Assembly: GCF_002902365.1 (NCBI RefSeq)
Contig: NZ_PPQC01000067.1
Location: 39,544-103,543 of the forward strand
From: Staphylococcus cohnii subsp. cohnii
GTDB taxonomy: Bacteria; Bacillota; Bacilli; Staphylococcales; Staphylococcaceae
DNA length: 64,000 nucleotides
Direction: 5' to 3'
Below, piece after piece: positions 22,040 through 31,285 of the stretch (positions are counted from its first letter, which is position 1; the number at the start of each line of letters is the position of its first letter). The position numbers and the translations under genes were made by a program. Below the pieces are notes generated by a model, which was not told the origin of the DNA, did no database searches, and saw only the letters and a program-made list of their open reading frames with translations.

Positions 22040-22057
22040 TATTAGGTCAACCTAATA
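22040..22057. promoter_or_regulatory. MntR-type operator upstream of mntH
   Basis: TATTAGGTCAACCTAATA: 8-bp perfect arms TATTAGGT / ACCTAATA around a 2-base centre. It resembles DtxR/MntR family operators (TTAGGTTNACCTAA-like) and is placed ahead of a Mn transporter gene. The regulator itself is not in the window. Confidence 0.7.
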
Positions 22058-22204
22058 ACGCGTAATTGCTTAGATAAAGTTTTACTGTTTTTAATTTTTT
22101 ATTAGTAAATTAATATTTTGAAATATAGAAAATAACACTTTGTAATTTTGTAATTTTGTTAAATTTGCTATGATAGTGATAATGAAAGAATAGGAGGAAA
22201 AATG

Positions 22205-22717
22205 ATGAATCGGAAAGCAGAAAAAATCCTTGCTTGGATTGCAAACGGTCTTAGTCTATTATTTTTAATACTCATGATTTTGGGACTAATTTTATTGAAT
22301 TTTCCCGAATCCAAGGAAGCATTAAACCAAATATATGAACAGCAAGGTATGTCTATATCGGCAGATGCGCTTAAAGCTTCAATATTAATGCAAGGTGGAT
22401 TTTTATTATTCGCGACGATTCTAGGGTTCTGTGGCGTATTTACAATTAAAGGAAACAGAATTTTAGCTGGTTGCCTATTAATTGCTGCAGCTTTAATTAG
22501 TCTTTTTACTGGTAATTTTATTGCGTTAATACTTTGGATTATTGCTGGAATTATGCTATTAGTGAAAAAAGACAAGGGTCAACCACAATATCATAATCAA
22601 ATACAACAAAATGACATTAGTGAAGATGCCAAAGATATTGGTCAACGACAAAAAAGTGATATGAATCCAGAACAAGAATTAAAAAAGAAAAAAGATGAGG
22701 ATCCTTATATTTATTAA
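22205..22717 (+). CDS. DUF4064-type small membrane protein
   Basis: A 170-aa protein with an N-terminal amphipathic start and about four hydrophobic spans (ANGLSLLFLILMILGLILL, FLLFATILGFCGVFTI, AGCLLIAAALISLFTG, FIALILWIIAGIMLLVKK) and a charged cytoplasmic tail ending in KKKKDEDPYIY. It looks like the DUF4064 family common next to metal and envelope genes in staphylococci; the function is unknown. Two consecutive ATG codons (22202 and 22205) follow TAGGAGGAAA. The second has better spacing. Confidence 0.75.
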   Translation: MNRKAEKILAWIANGLSLLFLILMILGLILLNFPESKEALNQIYEQQGMSISADALKASILMQGGFLLFATILGFCGVFTIKGNRILAGCLLIAAALISLFTGNFIALILWIIAGIMLLVKKDKGQPQYHNQIQQNDISEDAKDIGQRQKSDMNPEQELKKKKDEDPYIY

Positions 22718-23006
22718 GTTATGTGAAAAGGCTTAGTAATAAATGATCTATAAAAACTGAAAATATACGCTAACTGCTAACAAAGTAATAACTATGTTAG
22801 CAGATTAGTTGTTAGTACAATTTTTGATTTTATATACAATACAAATTCAGGAGTTTAAAACACCATCCTTTTTTTTGATTATATTAATAACAAGATAGAT
22901 ATCACAACATGCTAATGTATTATTTATAAACGTAAAACAGCGACAACTTCTATTTTAAATAGAAATTGTCGCTGTTTATAGTCTAAAATATTTATATCTT
23001 AGTTCA
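22718..23006. other. Intergenic region with two hairpins
   Basis: After the DUF4064 gene there is a perfect 9-bp inverted repeat CTGCTAACA / TGTTAGCAG (22774-22803) without a T run. A strong terminator-like hairpin lies at 22935-22978, and a run of nine T is near 22869. No ORF is convincing here. Confidence 0.45.
22935..22978. terminator. Terminator-like hairpin
   Basis: Long stem AAACAGCGACAA-C-TTCTATTT / AAATAGAA-A-TTGTCGCTGTTT with a single mismatch. It lies in the gap after the DUF4064 gene. Confidence 0.7.
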
Positions 23007-23127
23007 GACTGTCGACAAAGCCTCCGACTTTGTTGGCAGTTTTTTATGCACGCTTTCCGCGGGCACTGCCTTAGCCTGTAGTCTTCGGCTAGAGCTCTTC
23101 TCGCAAGAGTCGGCATAAATCACTGTC
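23007..23127. repeat. Diverged structured repeat sharing the AGCCTGTAGTCT core
   Basis: Begins with hairpin ACAAAG-CCTCCGA-CTTTGT plus a T run (23015-23045). It then runs CGCGGGCACTGCC, AGCCTGTAGTCTTCGGCT (23073-23090) and GCAAGAGTCGGCAT. The core AGCCTGTAGTCT and the tail (GAGTCGGCA here, GCGTCAGCA in copies 1-3) are shared in the same order with the elements at 112, 20244 and 20486. Direct ACTGTC repeats flank it (23008-23013, 23122-23127). This class of element is widespread in staphylococcal and bacillus intergenic DNA. Confidence 0.6.
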
Positions 23128-23169
23128 AATATTATAATATATGTAAATTAAGCAGTGGTGGTGTTTATT

Positions 23170-23286
23170 ATGTTGAATAAATCTATTGATAAAAGAGATC
23201 AATATGAAATGATTTCTATCTCTGAATTAGCAGAAAACGACACACTTTATTTTCAAGAAGAATTAAATAATGAAATTAACGAGTAA
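23170..23286 (+). CDS. Possible 38-aa small protein
   Basis: A short ORF with ATG after GGTGGTG, a TATAAT at 23133-23138 and a terminator 54 bases after its stop. The product is acidic and soluble (starts MLNKSIDKRDQYEM, ends EELNNEINE). I do not recognise a family. The self-contained promoter-RBS-ORF-terminator layout supports a real small gene, but its length leaves doubt. Confidence 0.5.
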   Translation: MLNKSIDKRDQYEMISISELAENDTLYFQEELNNEINE

Positions 23287-23339
23287 AGACTAGTTAAAGG
23301 AAAAGAATCCTATTTGAAAAACTATAAAAACAGAAAATA

Positions 23340-23378
23340 GACAAACCCTTCGCATTAATAATTTGCGAAGGGTTTGTC
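23340..23378. terminator. Bidirectional terminator between small ORF and DUF1054 gene
   Basis: Perfect 15-bp stem GACAAACCCTTCGCA / TGCGAAGGGTTTGTC with a 9-base loop, between convergent genes. Confidence 0.8.
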
Positions 23379-23436
23379 TACGGTCTGTTCTTATATATTA
23401 ATATCTTAGTTTATTTATAGAATTAAAAATAAAACT

Positions 23437-24048
23437 TTAGTTGTAAAATTTTAATAGCTGTTCGAAGGTTTCTTCTAAAAATTTTAAAAAGGTTTTATCT
23501 GTTTTTAATTCGTCTGCATTTGGAGCAAGGGTACGTGCAACAAATAATTCACCTTTTTTTACTTTTTTAACACGATCAATTGCACTTTGTATTTCGTCAT
23601 CTGACATGTCTTTAATATATGTTTTTTCTTGAGACATGTGGTCCAAGCTTAAGCTATAATCGGATGGTAAATTTCTAAGCGTATGAAATTGTTCTTCAAA
23701 AACTTTCACACGCTGTGCTTTATCTTTTGCTTCATGCATAACACCGTACATGACAAATAATTGGTTTTCAAAAAGACCTATTTGAAAATGTGGTAACATT
23801 TTATAACCGCGATTGTTGGTTGCAAAAGCGACCCATGTATCTTTAGGTGGATTTACACTTCGTCTTGCATGTTTAGCAACGTGTGGATAAAAAACTTCTC
23901 CAGTTGTTGCCTCTAAATATTGAGAAAAATATTCTCCTAGTTCATGCAATTGTGGTCGAACATGTTTATTCAAAGCTTCCATTCTATTATCTAAACCATC
24001 AACAGTAAATGCTTTGAAATCGTTTGTTTTAAATGTATATTTAGCCAT
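23437..24048 (-). CDS. DUF1054 (UPF0637) family protein
   Basis: A 203-aa soluble protein with the UPF0637 pattern: [35 protein letters not shown] at the N-terminus and [40 protein letters not shown] in the middle. Structures are known for the family but the function is not. ATG 24048 follows a TAGGAGG ribosome site. It is transcribed divergently from the inositol monophosphatase-like gene. Confidence 0.87.
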   Translation of the reverse strand: MAKYTFKTNDFKAFTVDGLDNRMEALNKHVRPQLHELGEYFSQYLEATTGEVFYPHVAKHARRSVNPPKDTWVAFATNNRGYKMLPHFQIGLFENQLFVMYGVMHEAKDKAQRVKVFEEQFHTLRNLPSDYSLSLDHMSQEKTYIKDMSDDEIQSAIDRVKKVKKGELFVARTLAPNADELKTDKTFLKFLEETFEQLLKFYN

Positions 24049-24294
24049 TTTAACCTCCTAGTGTGCATCTATTCGTTTATATTTTAGCATAATATAACAC
24101 TATAAACATTGACTTTGTTTTTTTATTTGAACAATCGTACATTGTACAGAAACGTGTATAAATCTATGAATTAGGGTAAAAACATAGTATTATTAACTAA
24201 TATGATATTACATACAATTGACTATTTTAAATATATAGTTCTATATCTTATTAAATATTAATGAAAAGTGAGTCGTGAAAAGGAGAGGGATACA

Positions 24295-25110
24295 ATGACT
24301 GTTTATGAGTTTGCAAAAGGCCTTATTTTAGAAGCGGGCATCAATGTAAAAAAAATCATGAAACAAGGTATAGAAATAGAAACTAAGTCAAATCCCAATG
24401 ATTTAGTGACAAATGTTGATAAAGCGACAGAAAAATATATTTTTGACAATATCAAGCAGACTTATCCAGAGCATTTAGTAATTGGTGAAGAAGGGCATGG
24501 ACATGACCTTAAAGACGAATCAGGTATTGTATGGGTTATTGATCCAATTGATGGGACATTGAATTTTGTACACCAAAAAGAAAACTTTGCAATTTCTATT
24601 GGTATATTTAACGATGGCAAACCATATGCAGGATTTGTATACGATGTAATAAACGATAAACTTTACCATGCAAAAGCTGGTGAAGGTGCATTTGAAAATG
24701 GTAACTTACTACCTGCAATTCAATCGAGCCCTTTAAGTACAAGCATAATTGGTATCAATCCTAATTGGCTTACAAAACCAAGATTGGGTGAAGTGTTCAA
24801 ACCAATTGTGGATGAAGCTAGAAGCGCGAGAGCTTATGGTTCAGCCGCGTTAGAAATTATTCATGTTGCTACTGGCAAATTAGGAGGCTACATTACACCA
24901 AGATTACAACCTTGGGATTTTGCTGGTGGTTTAATCATCCTGCAAGAAGTAGGTGGCATTGGTACAGATTTAATGGGTAACATCTTGTCTATATATGAAC
25001 CAAGTTCCATAGTAATGGCTAATCCACAATTACATGCGGAATTATTAGAATTTCATTTTCAAAAGAATAATGAAATCATCGAAACATTACAAAAACGTTT
25101 AAAACATTAA
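24295..25110 (+). CDS. Inositol monophosphatase family protein
   Basis: A 271-aa Mg-dependent sugar/inositol phosphate phosphatase. Metal-site motifs: IGEEGHG (63-69), WVIDPIDGTLNF (80-91) and PWDFAGG near 204-210. The natural substrate in staphylococci is not established. The frame is open upstream to 24268, but GGAGAGGG just before ATG 24295 and family length decide the start. Confidence 0.92.
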   Translation: MTVYEFAKGLILEAGINVKKIMKQGIEIETKSNPNDLVTNVDKATEKYIFDNIKQTYPEHLVIGEEGHGHDLKDESGIVWVIDPIDGTLNFVHQKENFAISIGIFNDGKPYAGFVYDVINDKLYHAKAGEGAFENGNLLPAIQSSPLSTSIIGINPNWLTKPRLGEVFKPIVDEARSARAYGSAALEIIHVATGKLGGYITPRLQPWDFAGGLIILQEVGGIGTDLMGNILSIYEPSSIVMANPQLHAELLEFHFQKNNEIIETLQKRLKH

Positions 25111-25256
25111 GATAACTACTTTAATTCATACTATTATGCAAAATTTATATACTTAAATAAAAGATATATGACAAAAGCAATGAATAAGATAATAAGTAGA
25201 GAACCGAATATAAACTTTAAATCATTTTAAAAATTTAAATCGATATATATATAAAA

Positions 25257-25292
25257 GGACAGAAAATACATTTTCAAAATGATTTTCTGTCC
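25257..25292. terminator. Bidirectional terminator
   Basis: Stem GGACAGAAAAT / ATTTTCTGTCC between the convergent inositol monophosphatase-like gene and ylaF, with A/T tracts on both sides. Confidence 0.75.
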
Positions 25293-25308
25293 CTATTTAT
25301 TTTAACAA

Positions 25309-25500
25309 TTATAGCCAGTTATTTTCACGATATTTCTTTTTTAAAGTGAAACCGTACCCAAATGTTGCAATGAATAGTATAAATGTTAAAATCATCATTG
25401 GAACATTTGTAGCAGCGATACTAAAGCTAAATAAAAGCAATAATATAACAGCTATGATAGCGAGTACCCAGAATATTGATTTAGATTTTTTTTGTTGCAT
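25309..25500 (-). CDS. YlaF-like (DUF5325) small membrane protein
   Basis: A 63-aa protein with two hydrophobic spans (IFWVLAIIAVILLLLFSFSIA and MMILTFILFIATFGYGFTL) and a basic tail KKKYRENNW. It matches the small YlaF family, which also sits beside typA/bipA in Bacillus. The function is unknown. An upstream extension to 25533 is open, but AAAGGTGTGG supports ATG 25500. Confidence 0.8.
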   Translation of the reverse strand: MQQKKSKSIFWVLAIIAVILLLLFSFSIAATNVPMMILTFILFIATFGYGFTLKKKYRENNWL

Positions 25501-25600
25501 CCCAACCACACCTTTATAGTTTTCTTTAACCAATTATATGATATAATAAAAAAGTTGCAAAGAAAAGTGGGAATTTACTCGAGAAAGGAAATTGTATAAA

Positions 25601-27448
25601 ATGACTAAAATAAGAGAAGATGTTCGTAATATCGCAATCATCGCTCACGTTGACCATGGTAAAACTACATTAGTAGATGAATTATTAAAACAATCAGGAA
25701 TATTCCGTGAAAATGAGCATGTAGATGAAAGAGCAATGGATTCTAACGACATAGAAAGAGAACGAGGCATAACAATTCTTGCTAAAAATACAGCAATTAA
25801 TTATAAAGATAACAGAATCAATATTTTAGATACGCCAGGACACGCCGATTTCGGTGGAGAAGTTGAACGTATTATGAAAATGGTTGATGGTGTAATCTTA
25901 GTTGTAGATGCTTATGAAGGTACAATGCCACAAACACGTTTCGTCTTGAAAAAAGCACTTGAACAAAATTTAAAACCTGTAGTAGTTGTAAATAAAATTG
26001 ATAAACCTGAAGCTAGACCAGAAGGTGTAGTAGATGAAGTATTAGACTTATTTATTGAATTAGAAGCTAACGATGAGCAATTGGATTTCCCCGTTGTTTA
26101 TGCATCAGCTGTTAATGGTACTGCAAGTCTAGATTCTGAAAAACAAGATGAAAACATGCAATCACTATACGAGACGATTATTGATTATGTCCCAGCTCCA
26201 ATTGATAATAGAGATGAGCCGTTACAATTCCAAATAGCATTATTGGATTATAACGATTACGTTGGACGTATTGGTGTAGGACGTGTGTTTAGAGGAACGA
26301 TGCGTGTTGGTGATAGTGTATCTTTATTAAAATTAGATGGCTCAGTTAAGAATTTCAGAGTAACTAAAATTTTCGGTTATTTCGGATTAAAACGTGAAGA
26401 AATTGAAGAAGCTTATGCTGGTGATTTAATTGCCGTTTCAGGTATGGAGGATATTAACGTAGGTGAAACTGTAACACCTAATGATCATCAAGAGCCTTTA
26501 CCAGTTCTAAGAATTGATGAACCTACATTGGAAATGACATTTAGAGTGAATAATTCACCGTTTGCTGGACGTGAAGGTGACTTCGTAACATCTCGTCAAA
26601 TTCAAGAACGTTTAGATGAACAACTAGAAACAGATGTATCATTAAAAGTAACTCAAACAGAATCGCCAGATAAATGGATAGTTGCAGGACGTGGTGAACT
26701 ACATTTATCTATTTTAATTGAAAATATGAGACGTGAAGGTTATGAATTACAAGTTTCGAAACCACAAGTTATCTTAAGAGAAATTGATGGCGTTAAATGT
26801 GAACCATTTGAACGTGTGCAATGTGAAGTGCCTCAAGAATATACAGGTGCTGTCATAGAGTCATTAGGTCAACGTAAAGGTGAAATGTTAGATATGGTGA
26901 CAACGGATAATGGTTTAACTCGTCTTATCTTCATGGTTCCAGCACGTGGTTTAATCGGTTATACTACTGAGTTTATGTCACAAACACGTGGCTATGGTAT
27001 TATTAATCATACTTTTGAAGAATTCAAACCTCGTGTTAAAGGCCGTATAGGTGGTAGAAGAAATGGTGCGCTTGTTTCTATGGATAAAGGTCAAGCAAGT
27101 TCATATGCGATTATGGGACTAGAAGATCGTGGTACAAACTTTATGGACCCAGGAACTGAAGTTTATGAAGGTATGATTGTTGGTGAACACAATCGTGAAA
27201 ATGACTTAACAGTAAATATTACGAAAGAAAAACACCAAACTAACGTACGTTCAGCTACAAAAGACCAAACAGTTACAATGAAACGACCAAGAAAATTAAC
27301 TTTAGAAGAAGCATTACAATTTATCAATGATGATGAATTAGTAGAGGTGACACCTGAAACGATTCGTATTAGAAAGACAATTTTAGAAAAAGCAGCACGT
27401 GAGAAAGAATCGAAACGAATCAAACAATTAATGCAAGAAGAAGAATAA
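25601..27448 (+). CDS. typA: Ribosome-associated GTPase TypA/BipA
   Basis: A 615-aa translational GTPase of the EF-G family involved in ribosome assembly and stress adaptation. G1 AHVDHGKT (15-22), G3 [11 protein letters not shown], and G4 [10 protein letters not shown] near 125-135. EF-G-like domains III-V and the TypA-specific C-terminal domain follow. A TTG at 25592 is in frame, but GAGAAAGGA is correctly spaced only for ATG 25601. Divergent from ylaF. Confidence 0.96.
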   Translation: MTKIREDVRNIAIIAHVDHGKTTLVDELLKQSGIFRENEHVDERAMDSNDIERERGITILAKNTAINYKDNRINILDTPGHADFGGEVERIMKMVDGVILVVDAYEGTMPQTRFVLKKALEQNLKPVVVVNKIDKPEARPEGVVDEVLDLFIELEANDEQLDFPVVYASAVNGTASLDSEKQDENMQSLYETIIDYVPAPIDNRDEPLQFQIALLDYNDYVGRIGVGRVFRGTMRVGDSVSLLKLDGSVKNFRVTKIFGYFGLKREEIEEAYAGDLIAVSGMEDINVGETVTPNDHQEPLPVLRIDEPTLEMTFRVNNSPFAGREGDFVTSRQIQERLDEQLETDVSLKVTQTESPDKWIVAGRGELHLSILIENMRREGYELQVSKPQVILREIDGVKCEPFERVQCEVPQEYTGAVIESLGQRKGEMLDMVTTDNGLTRLIFMVPARGLIGYTTEFMSQTRGYGIINHTFEEFKPRVKGRIGGRRNGALVSMDKGQASSYAIMGLEDRGTNFMDPGTEVYEGMIVGEHNRENDLTVNITKEKHQTNVRSATKDQTVTMKRPRKLTLEEALQFINDDELVEVTPETIRIRKTILEKAAREKESKRIKQLMQEEE

Positions 27449-27496
27449 TTAGTAAATCATTAAAATAATCGAGAGATAAATATCGTTGATTCACAT

Positions 27497-27549
27497 GACA
27501 ACGTCAATTTCTATTGAAATAAAATAGAGATTGACGTTGTCTTTTTTTA
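27497..27549 (+). terminator. typA terminator
   Basis: Stem GACAACGTCAAT-TTCTATT / AATAGA-GATTGACGTTGTC followed by seven T. Confidence 0.88.
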
Positions 27550-28046
27550 TAACATTATATTGTTTAGTAAATATACAATGATTTTTATTTAGTAATAAAG
27601 TCAGTTCAAATTTCAATCTCCTAATTTGAAAGATTTAGTATGAGGTGTGTTGCATTAGAATATAACTATTATGTGTATTACACTGAGGTAATTTGATTGA
27701 ATTGCATTTAATTAAAGTGTAAGTAAATAATTTAATTGTGTGGTGAATGATTGGAAAAATTTCAATGAAATTTAAAATAATTTTCATTGATAAATGTTAG
27801 CGTGTATATTTGCGTTTATATGTTAAGTCTTGTTTCACATCAAGAAAGTTGTTGATATAAAAAACATGAAAGTTTCAAATTAATAGAAACTTTCATGGAG
27901 TAATTTTTAGAATTAAACGTTCAGTTTAATGTGGTAATATTAACAATTATTGATAATCGTCACATACCTTCTTCAACGATTACTAATATTACGATGACAT
28001 GTTTTAGTTTTTCGGTTAAAAATAACATTAAGATTGTAAAAATATG
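27550..28046. other. 497-bp intergenic region between typA and ylaI
   Basis: Contains the ylaI-operon terminator (27855-27897) and otherwise AT-rich DNA without a coding signal. The rightward frame at 27931-28173 overlaps ylaI antisense and has no ribosome site. I see no other structure. Confidence 0.45.
27855..27897 (-). terminator. Terminator of the ylaL/ylaI transcript
   Basis: Perfect 12-bp stem CATGAAAGTTTC / GAAACTTTCATG. On the - strand it is followed by TTTTTTATATC, downstream of ylaI. Confidence 0.75.
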
Positions 28047-28220
28047 CTATCGATGGTCGAAAGTGGTTTCTCGTTTTCGTTGTTTTGGTGTATCTAGACG
28101 ACTTTTACATTCGTCGCACATAAAAGTGTGCATTGGATCATTTCTTAATCTTTTAGCTTCTAATGTATTTTGATCAATGAAAACTTCAGTATCACAGATA
28201 ATACATTGAACTTTTATCAT
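28047..28220 (-). CDS. YlaI-like zinc-ribbon protein (DUF2197)
   Basis: A 57-aa protein with two CxxC pairs (Cys6/Cys9 in CIIC and Cys35/Cys38 in CDEC) that form a zinc-ribbon, and a basic C-terminus (KQRKRETTFDHR). Size, motif spacing (VQCIICD and HTFMCDECKSRL) and location near typA match B. subtilis YlaI, function unknown. A GAGGTGAT ribosome site precedes the ATG at 28220. The stop of the upstream gene (28221) abuts the start, so the two are co-transcribed. Confidence 0.85.
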   Translation of the reverse strand: MIKVQCIICDTEVFIDQNTLEAKRLRNDPMHTFMCDECKSRLDTPKQRKRETTFDHR

Positions 28221-28703
28221 TTAAATCACCTCGATATGAGTAACATACTTGAACTCATATGAATAACCTTGTTTTGGTATATAGACAAAACTATCAACGA
28301 AGTTATCGTCATACAATCTTTTGCCATCACGAGCAAATTGGAAGAAAAGATATGGTAGTAGGTCTATTGGTACTTCTATAGAATCTTTATCATTAAACAA
28401 ACGTATTGCCTTCGCATGATCATATGGTTCAGCATTTTTGAAAAATGGTGACATATTAATTACAAATGAATCTTTTAAAACTGCTCTTTTTCGATATTTA
28501 ATTTCTGAATTTAGTGTTGGAGGATTTGTTTGTCCTTCTAAAATTGCACGATTCCATTCGCGGTTATCACTGAAATTGATTGGTTTGGTGCCATCAAATA
28601 CACCATTCTCTAAATCTTCTAATTTAACTTTTCTATCATCAAATATCCAAGTAGTGCTATCTAAAGTAATTGGATATTTAACTTCGCCCTTAATTTGAAT
28701 CAT
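28221..28703 (-). CDS. Conserved hypothetical protein at the YlaL position
   Basis: A 160-aa soluble protein, rich in beta-type segments, with notable stretches MIQIKGEVKYPITLDSTTWIFDD and IEVPIDLLPYLFFQFARDGKRLYDDNFVDSF. I do not recognise a catalytic motif. By location between ylaI and ylaN and by size it probably corresponds to the YlaL protein of Bacillus, but I cannot confirm that by sequence. A TAGGAGTGGG ribosome site precedes the ATG. Upstream of and co-transcribed with ylaI. Confidence 0.7.
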   Translation of the reverse strand: MIQIKGEVKYPITLDSTTWIFDDRKVKLEDLENGVFDGTKPINFSDNREWNRAILEGQTNPPTLNSEIKYRKRAVLKDSFVINMSPFFKNAEPYDHAKAIRLFNDKDSIEVPIDLLPYLFFQFARDGKRLYDDNFVDSFVYIPKQGYSYEFKYVTHIEVI

Positions 28704-29047
28704 AATCCCACTCCTAATATATTTTAAAAATTTTAAATAAAACGATTCGACAACAAGTTAAGTCGTTATGATAATTGACATTTTTGTGAATTTGAACATA
28801 ATTAAATAATTTGTATCATTGAAGATGCATCATAAAATTAAAAATGCCTAATTGTTTGAATGCTCATATCACAATGATTTGTGCAGTTCGTTTTATTAAT
28901 TGTATATGTAACTAAAACAAATATATCACTAATTCCAATATTATCATAAATAACTAGCCTTAGTATATTACTGAATTCACTTGCTTTTTCCGTATCAGTG
29001 AGATAAACTTTTACATATAAAGTTACAATTGATAGGGGGAGTATGTC
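28704..29047. other. Divergent intergenic region, YlaL-position gene/ylaN
   Basis: 344 bp, AT-rich, with start regions for both flanking genes. No convincing Fur box, hairpin or ORF is visible to me. Confidence 0.35.
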
Positions 29048-29323
29048 ATGGTAAAGGGCCAAAAATTAAATAGTGCGGCATATGACCAATTAAATAAAGA
29101 TGCAGACAGGATTCTTCAATTGATTAAAGTTCAAATGAATAATCTTACATTACCTCAATGCCCATTGTATGAAGAAGTTCTTGATACACAAATGTTTGGT
29201 TTACAAAAAGAAGTTGATTTTGCTGTTGAACTAGGCTTAGTGGATAGAGAATCGGGCAAAGATTTAATGCTTCGTTTAGAAAAAGAATTGTCTAAATTAC
29301 ACGAAGCATTTACAAACGTTTAA
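29048..29323 (+). CDS. ylaN: YlaN family protein (UPF0358), Fur-modulating iron-binding protein
   Basis: A 91-aa helical protein of the UPF0358 family ([48 protein letters not shown]). In S. aureus and B. subtilis YlaN has been reported to bind Fe(II) and to relieve Fur repression under iron limitation. One Cys (Cys38) and several acidic residues are present. It stands alone between the YlaL-position gene (divergent) and a terminator ahead of ftsW. GATAGGGGGAG is a strong ribosome site. Confidence 0.92.
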   Translation: MVKGQKLNSAAYDQLNKDADRILQLIKVQMNNLTLPQCPLYEEVLDTQMFGLQKEVDFAVELGLVDRESGKDLMLRLEKELSKLHEAFTNV

Positions 29324-29681
29324 TTGGATTCGCTAATTTTGAAAAGTATAAATTTATTTTTACTAAATAAAATGATATAAAACGAATTAACGTAGTTAAA
29401 AACTACATAAGATATTTGAAGTGGCTAAGATGTCAATATTATATTGATTATTTCGTAGCCACTTTTTTTGTTGGATAATAAATGATGTTACGGTTTGATA
29501 ATGATTGAACAACAAATTTTATTTGTTCGAAAAATGAATACATTTTTTGATATACTATTAAAGGTACAATGAATTTTTAAAAACAATTTCAGTATTTGAA
29601 ATAGTGAAAGTGATTGAAACTATTATAAAAAAATGATTAATATGTAAAGAATATATAAAATAGAATTGGATGATATGTCGA
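29324..29681. other. Intergenic region, ylaN to ftsW
   Basis: Contains a small GTAGTT/AACTAC hairpin (29394-29408), the ylaN terminator and a likely -10 (TATACT, 29551-29556) for ftsW with a long 5' leader. No ORF is visible. Confidence 0.4.
29419..29469 (+). terminator. ylaN terminator
   Basis: Stem AAGTGGCTA / TAGCCACTT with a 29-base loop, then a T run, about 95 bases after the ylaN stop. Confidence 0.75.
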
Positions 29682-30917
29682 ATGAATAACATAAAGAAAT
29701 TTTTTCAGTATATTAGCAAGAATGCTAAATATATTGACTATCCGTTAGTAATTACATATTTGTTGTTATGTCTCATTGGCTTAGTCATGGTATATAGTGC
29801 AAGTATGGTTGCAGCCACTAAAGGTTCTTTAACAGGTGGCGTACCTGTAACAGGAACATATTTTTATACTAGGCAATTAATGTACGTAATTATGAGTATC
29901 ATTCTTGTTTTTTTTATGGCATTCGTGATGAATGTGAAGTTACTAGAAACGATTAAGTTTCAAAAATGGATGATGCTTGGCATTATCTTATTGTTAGTAG
30001 CAACCCTATTAGTAGGAAGTAATATTAATGGCTCAAAAAGTTGGATTAATTTAGGTTTTATGAATTTACAAGCATCAGAATTATTGAAAATTGCCTTGAT
30101 ATTATATATTCCATATATGATTGAAAAGAAAAGGCCAAAAGTTTTTAAAAATCCTAAACTCATGACTTCTCCAATTATTTTATCTGCTATTTGTATCGGC
30201 CTTGTATTTTTACAACGCGATGTTGGTCAAACATTATTAATTTTAATAATTTTTTTCTCAATCTTATTTTATGCAGGAATTGGAGTCCAAAAATCGCTAA
30301 AATATGGATTAATGATACTCACAGGTATTGTACTTATCGGTGGTTTATTTTTACTGATAGGACTTGTGCCAGATTATTTAACTGCTAGATTTAGTACGCT
30401 AACAGATCCATTCAGCAATGAAGGTGGCACAGGGTACCATATTTCTAATTCATTAATTGCAATTGGTAATGGCGGTTTGTTAGGTCGTGGTTTGGGAAAC
30501 AGTATTATGAAGTTAGGCTACTTGCCTGAACCACATACTGACTTTATTTTTTCCATTATTTGTGAGGAACTTGGACTTGTTGGAGGACTAGTTGTCATTT
30601 GCTTATTATTCTTTATTGTATATAGAGCATTTGAACTTGCGAGTAAGACGACTTCATACTTTTATAAATTAGTTTGTGTAGGTGTTGCTAGCTATATAGG
30701 TAGTCAAACATTTGTCAATTTAGGTGGTATTTCAGGTACGATTCCTTTAACTGGTGTTCCATTACCATTTATTAGCTTTGGTGGGTCGTCAATGATTAGT
30801 CTAAGTATTGCAATGGGGCTATTATTAATCACTGCTAAACAAATTAAAGTCGATGAATCCAAAAAAAGACAACAGCGTAAACATACGCACCATTTTAGCG
30901 TTCCCAAAAATGGTTAA
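29682..30917 (+). CDS. ftsW: Cell division peptidoglycan glycosyltransferase FtsW
   Basis: A 411-aa SEDS-family protein with ten membrane spans that polymerises septal peptidoglycan together with a class B PBP. Family hallmarks: YPLVITYLLLCLIGLVMVYSAS at the start, NGSKSWINLGFMNLQASELLKI, RDVGQTLLI, the GGLLGRGLGNSIMKLGYLPEPHTDFIFSIICEELG block, and PLTGVPLPFISFGGSSM. ATG 29670 is also in frame, but GGATGAT fits ATG 29682. Monocistronic with a strong terminator, as in other staphylococci where it lies before pyc. Confidence 0.93.
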   Translation: MNNIKKFFQYISKNAKYIDYPLVITYLLLCLIGLVMVYSASMVAATKGSLTGGVPVTGTYFYTRQLMYVIMSIILVFFMAFVMNVKLLETIKFQKWMMLGIILLLVATLLVGSNINGSKSWINLGFMNLQASELLKIALILYIPYMIEKKRPKVFKNPKLMTSPIILSAICIGLVFLQRDVGQTLLILIIFFSILFYAGIGVQKSLKYGLMILTGIVLIGGLFLLIGLVPDYLTARFSTLTDPFSNEGGTGYHISNSLIAIGNGGLLGRGLGNSIMKLGYLPEPHTDFIFSIICEELGLVGGLVVICLLFFIVYRAFELASKTTSYFYKLVCVGVASYIGSQTFVNLGGISGTIPLTGVPLPFISFGGSSMISLSIAMGLLLITAKQIKVDESKKRQQRKHTHHFSVPKNG

Positions 30918-30926
30918 TACGCGCAT

Positions 30927-30978
30927 AATAAGCAAACGATTCAACATATTGATGTTGAAAACGTTTGCTTATTTTTTT
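30927..30978 (+). terminator. ftsW terminator
   Basis: Stem AATAAGCAAACG...CGTTTGCTTATT with a nested TTCAACAT/ATGTTGAA stem and a run of T. Confidence 0.85.
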
Positions 30979-31203
30979 AACGATATTATTTACTTTTGAA
31001 AAACTTAGCAATTATAGTGGTTTTAATAAGTTAAAGTTATTATTAATGATAACTTTATATTATGTTATTTTTATGATATAATCTCTTTTAAATACGATAG
31101 GTATCAATTTTTAAGTGCTCATTGCTGTAAAAAAGATAGTGTTATGGTAAAAATATTAGCACTAGTCATATTGTAATTTTAAATAATGTGAAAACTATTT
31201 TAC

Positions 31204-31232
31204 TGTATACATAGTTCGTATTTTGCTATAAT
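31204..31232 (+). promoter_or_regulatory. pyc promoter
   Basis: -10 TATAAT (31227-31232) with an extended TGC before it and a weak -35 TGTATA (31204-31209), spacer 17. Confidence 0.55.
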
Positions 31233-31285
31233 CAATTTTATATCCAACTTTTTAGAAAATTCAAAATTTAAGGGGGGACCATGAT

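Larger units (their letters stand above)
30918..31285. other. ftsW-pyc intergenic region
   Basis: Holds the ftsW terminator (30927-30978) and the pyc promoter (31204-31232). A second AT-rich inverted repeat AAAGTTATTA / TAATGATAACTTT lies near 31034-31053. No ORF is visible. Confidence 0.45.

Noticed and set aside
27931..28173. An 80-codon rightward ORF between typA and ylaL
   Set aside because: It is antisense to the well-supported ylaI zinc-ribbon gene and lacks a ribosome site.
29482..29498. A Fur-box-like TTGATAATGATTGAAC before ftsW
   Set aside because: Only the left half matches the Fur consensus; the right half is missing, and ftsW is not an expected Fur target.
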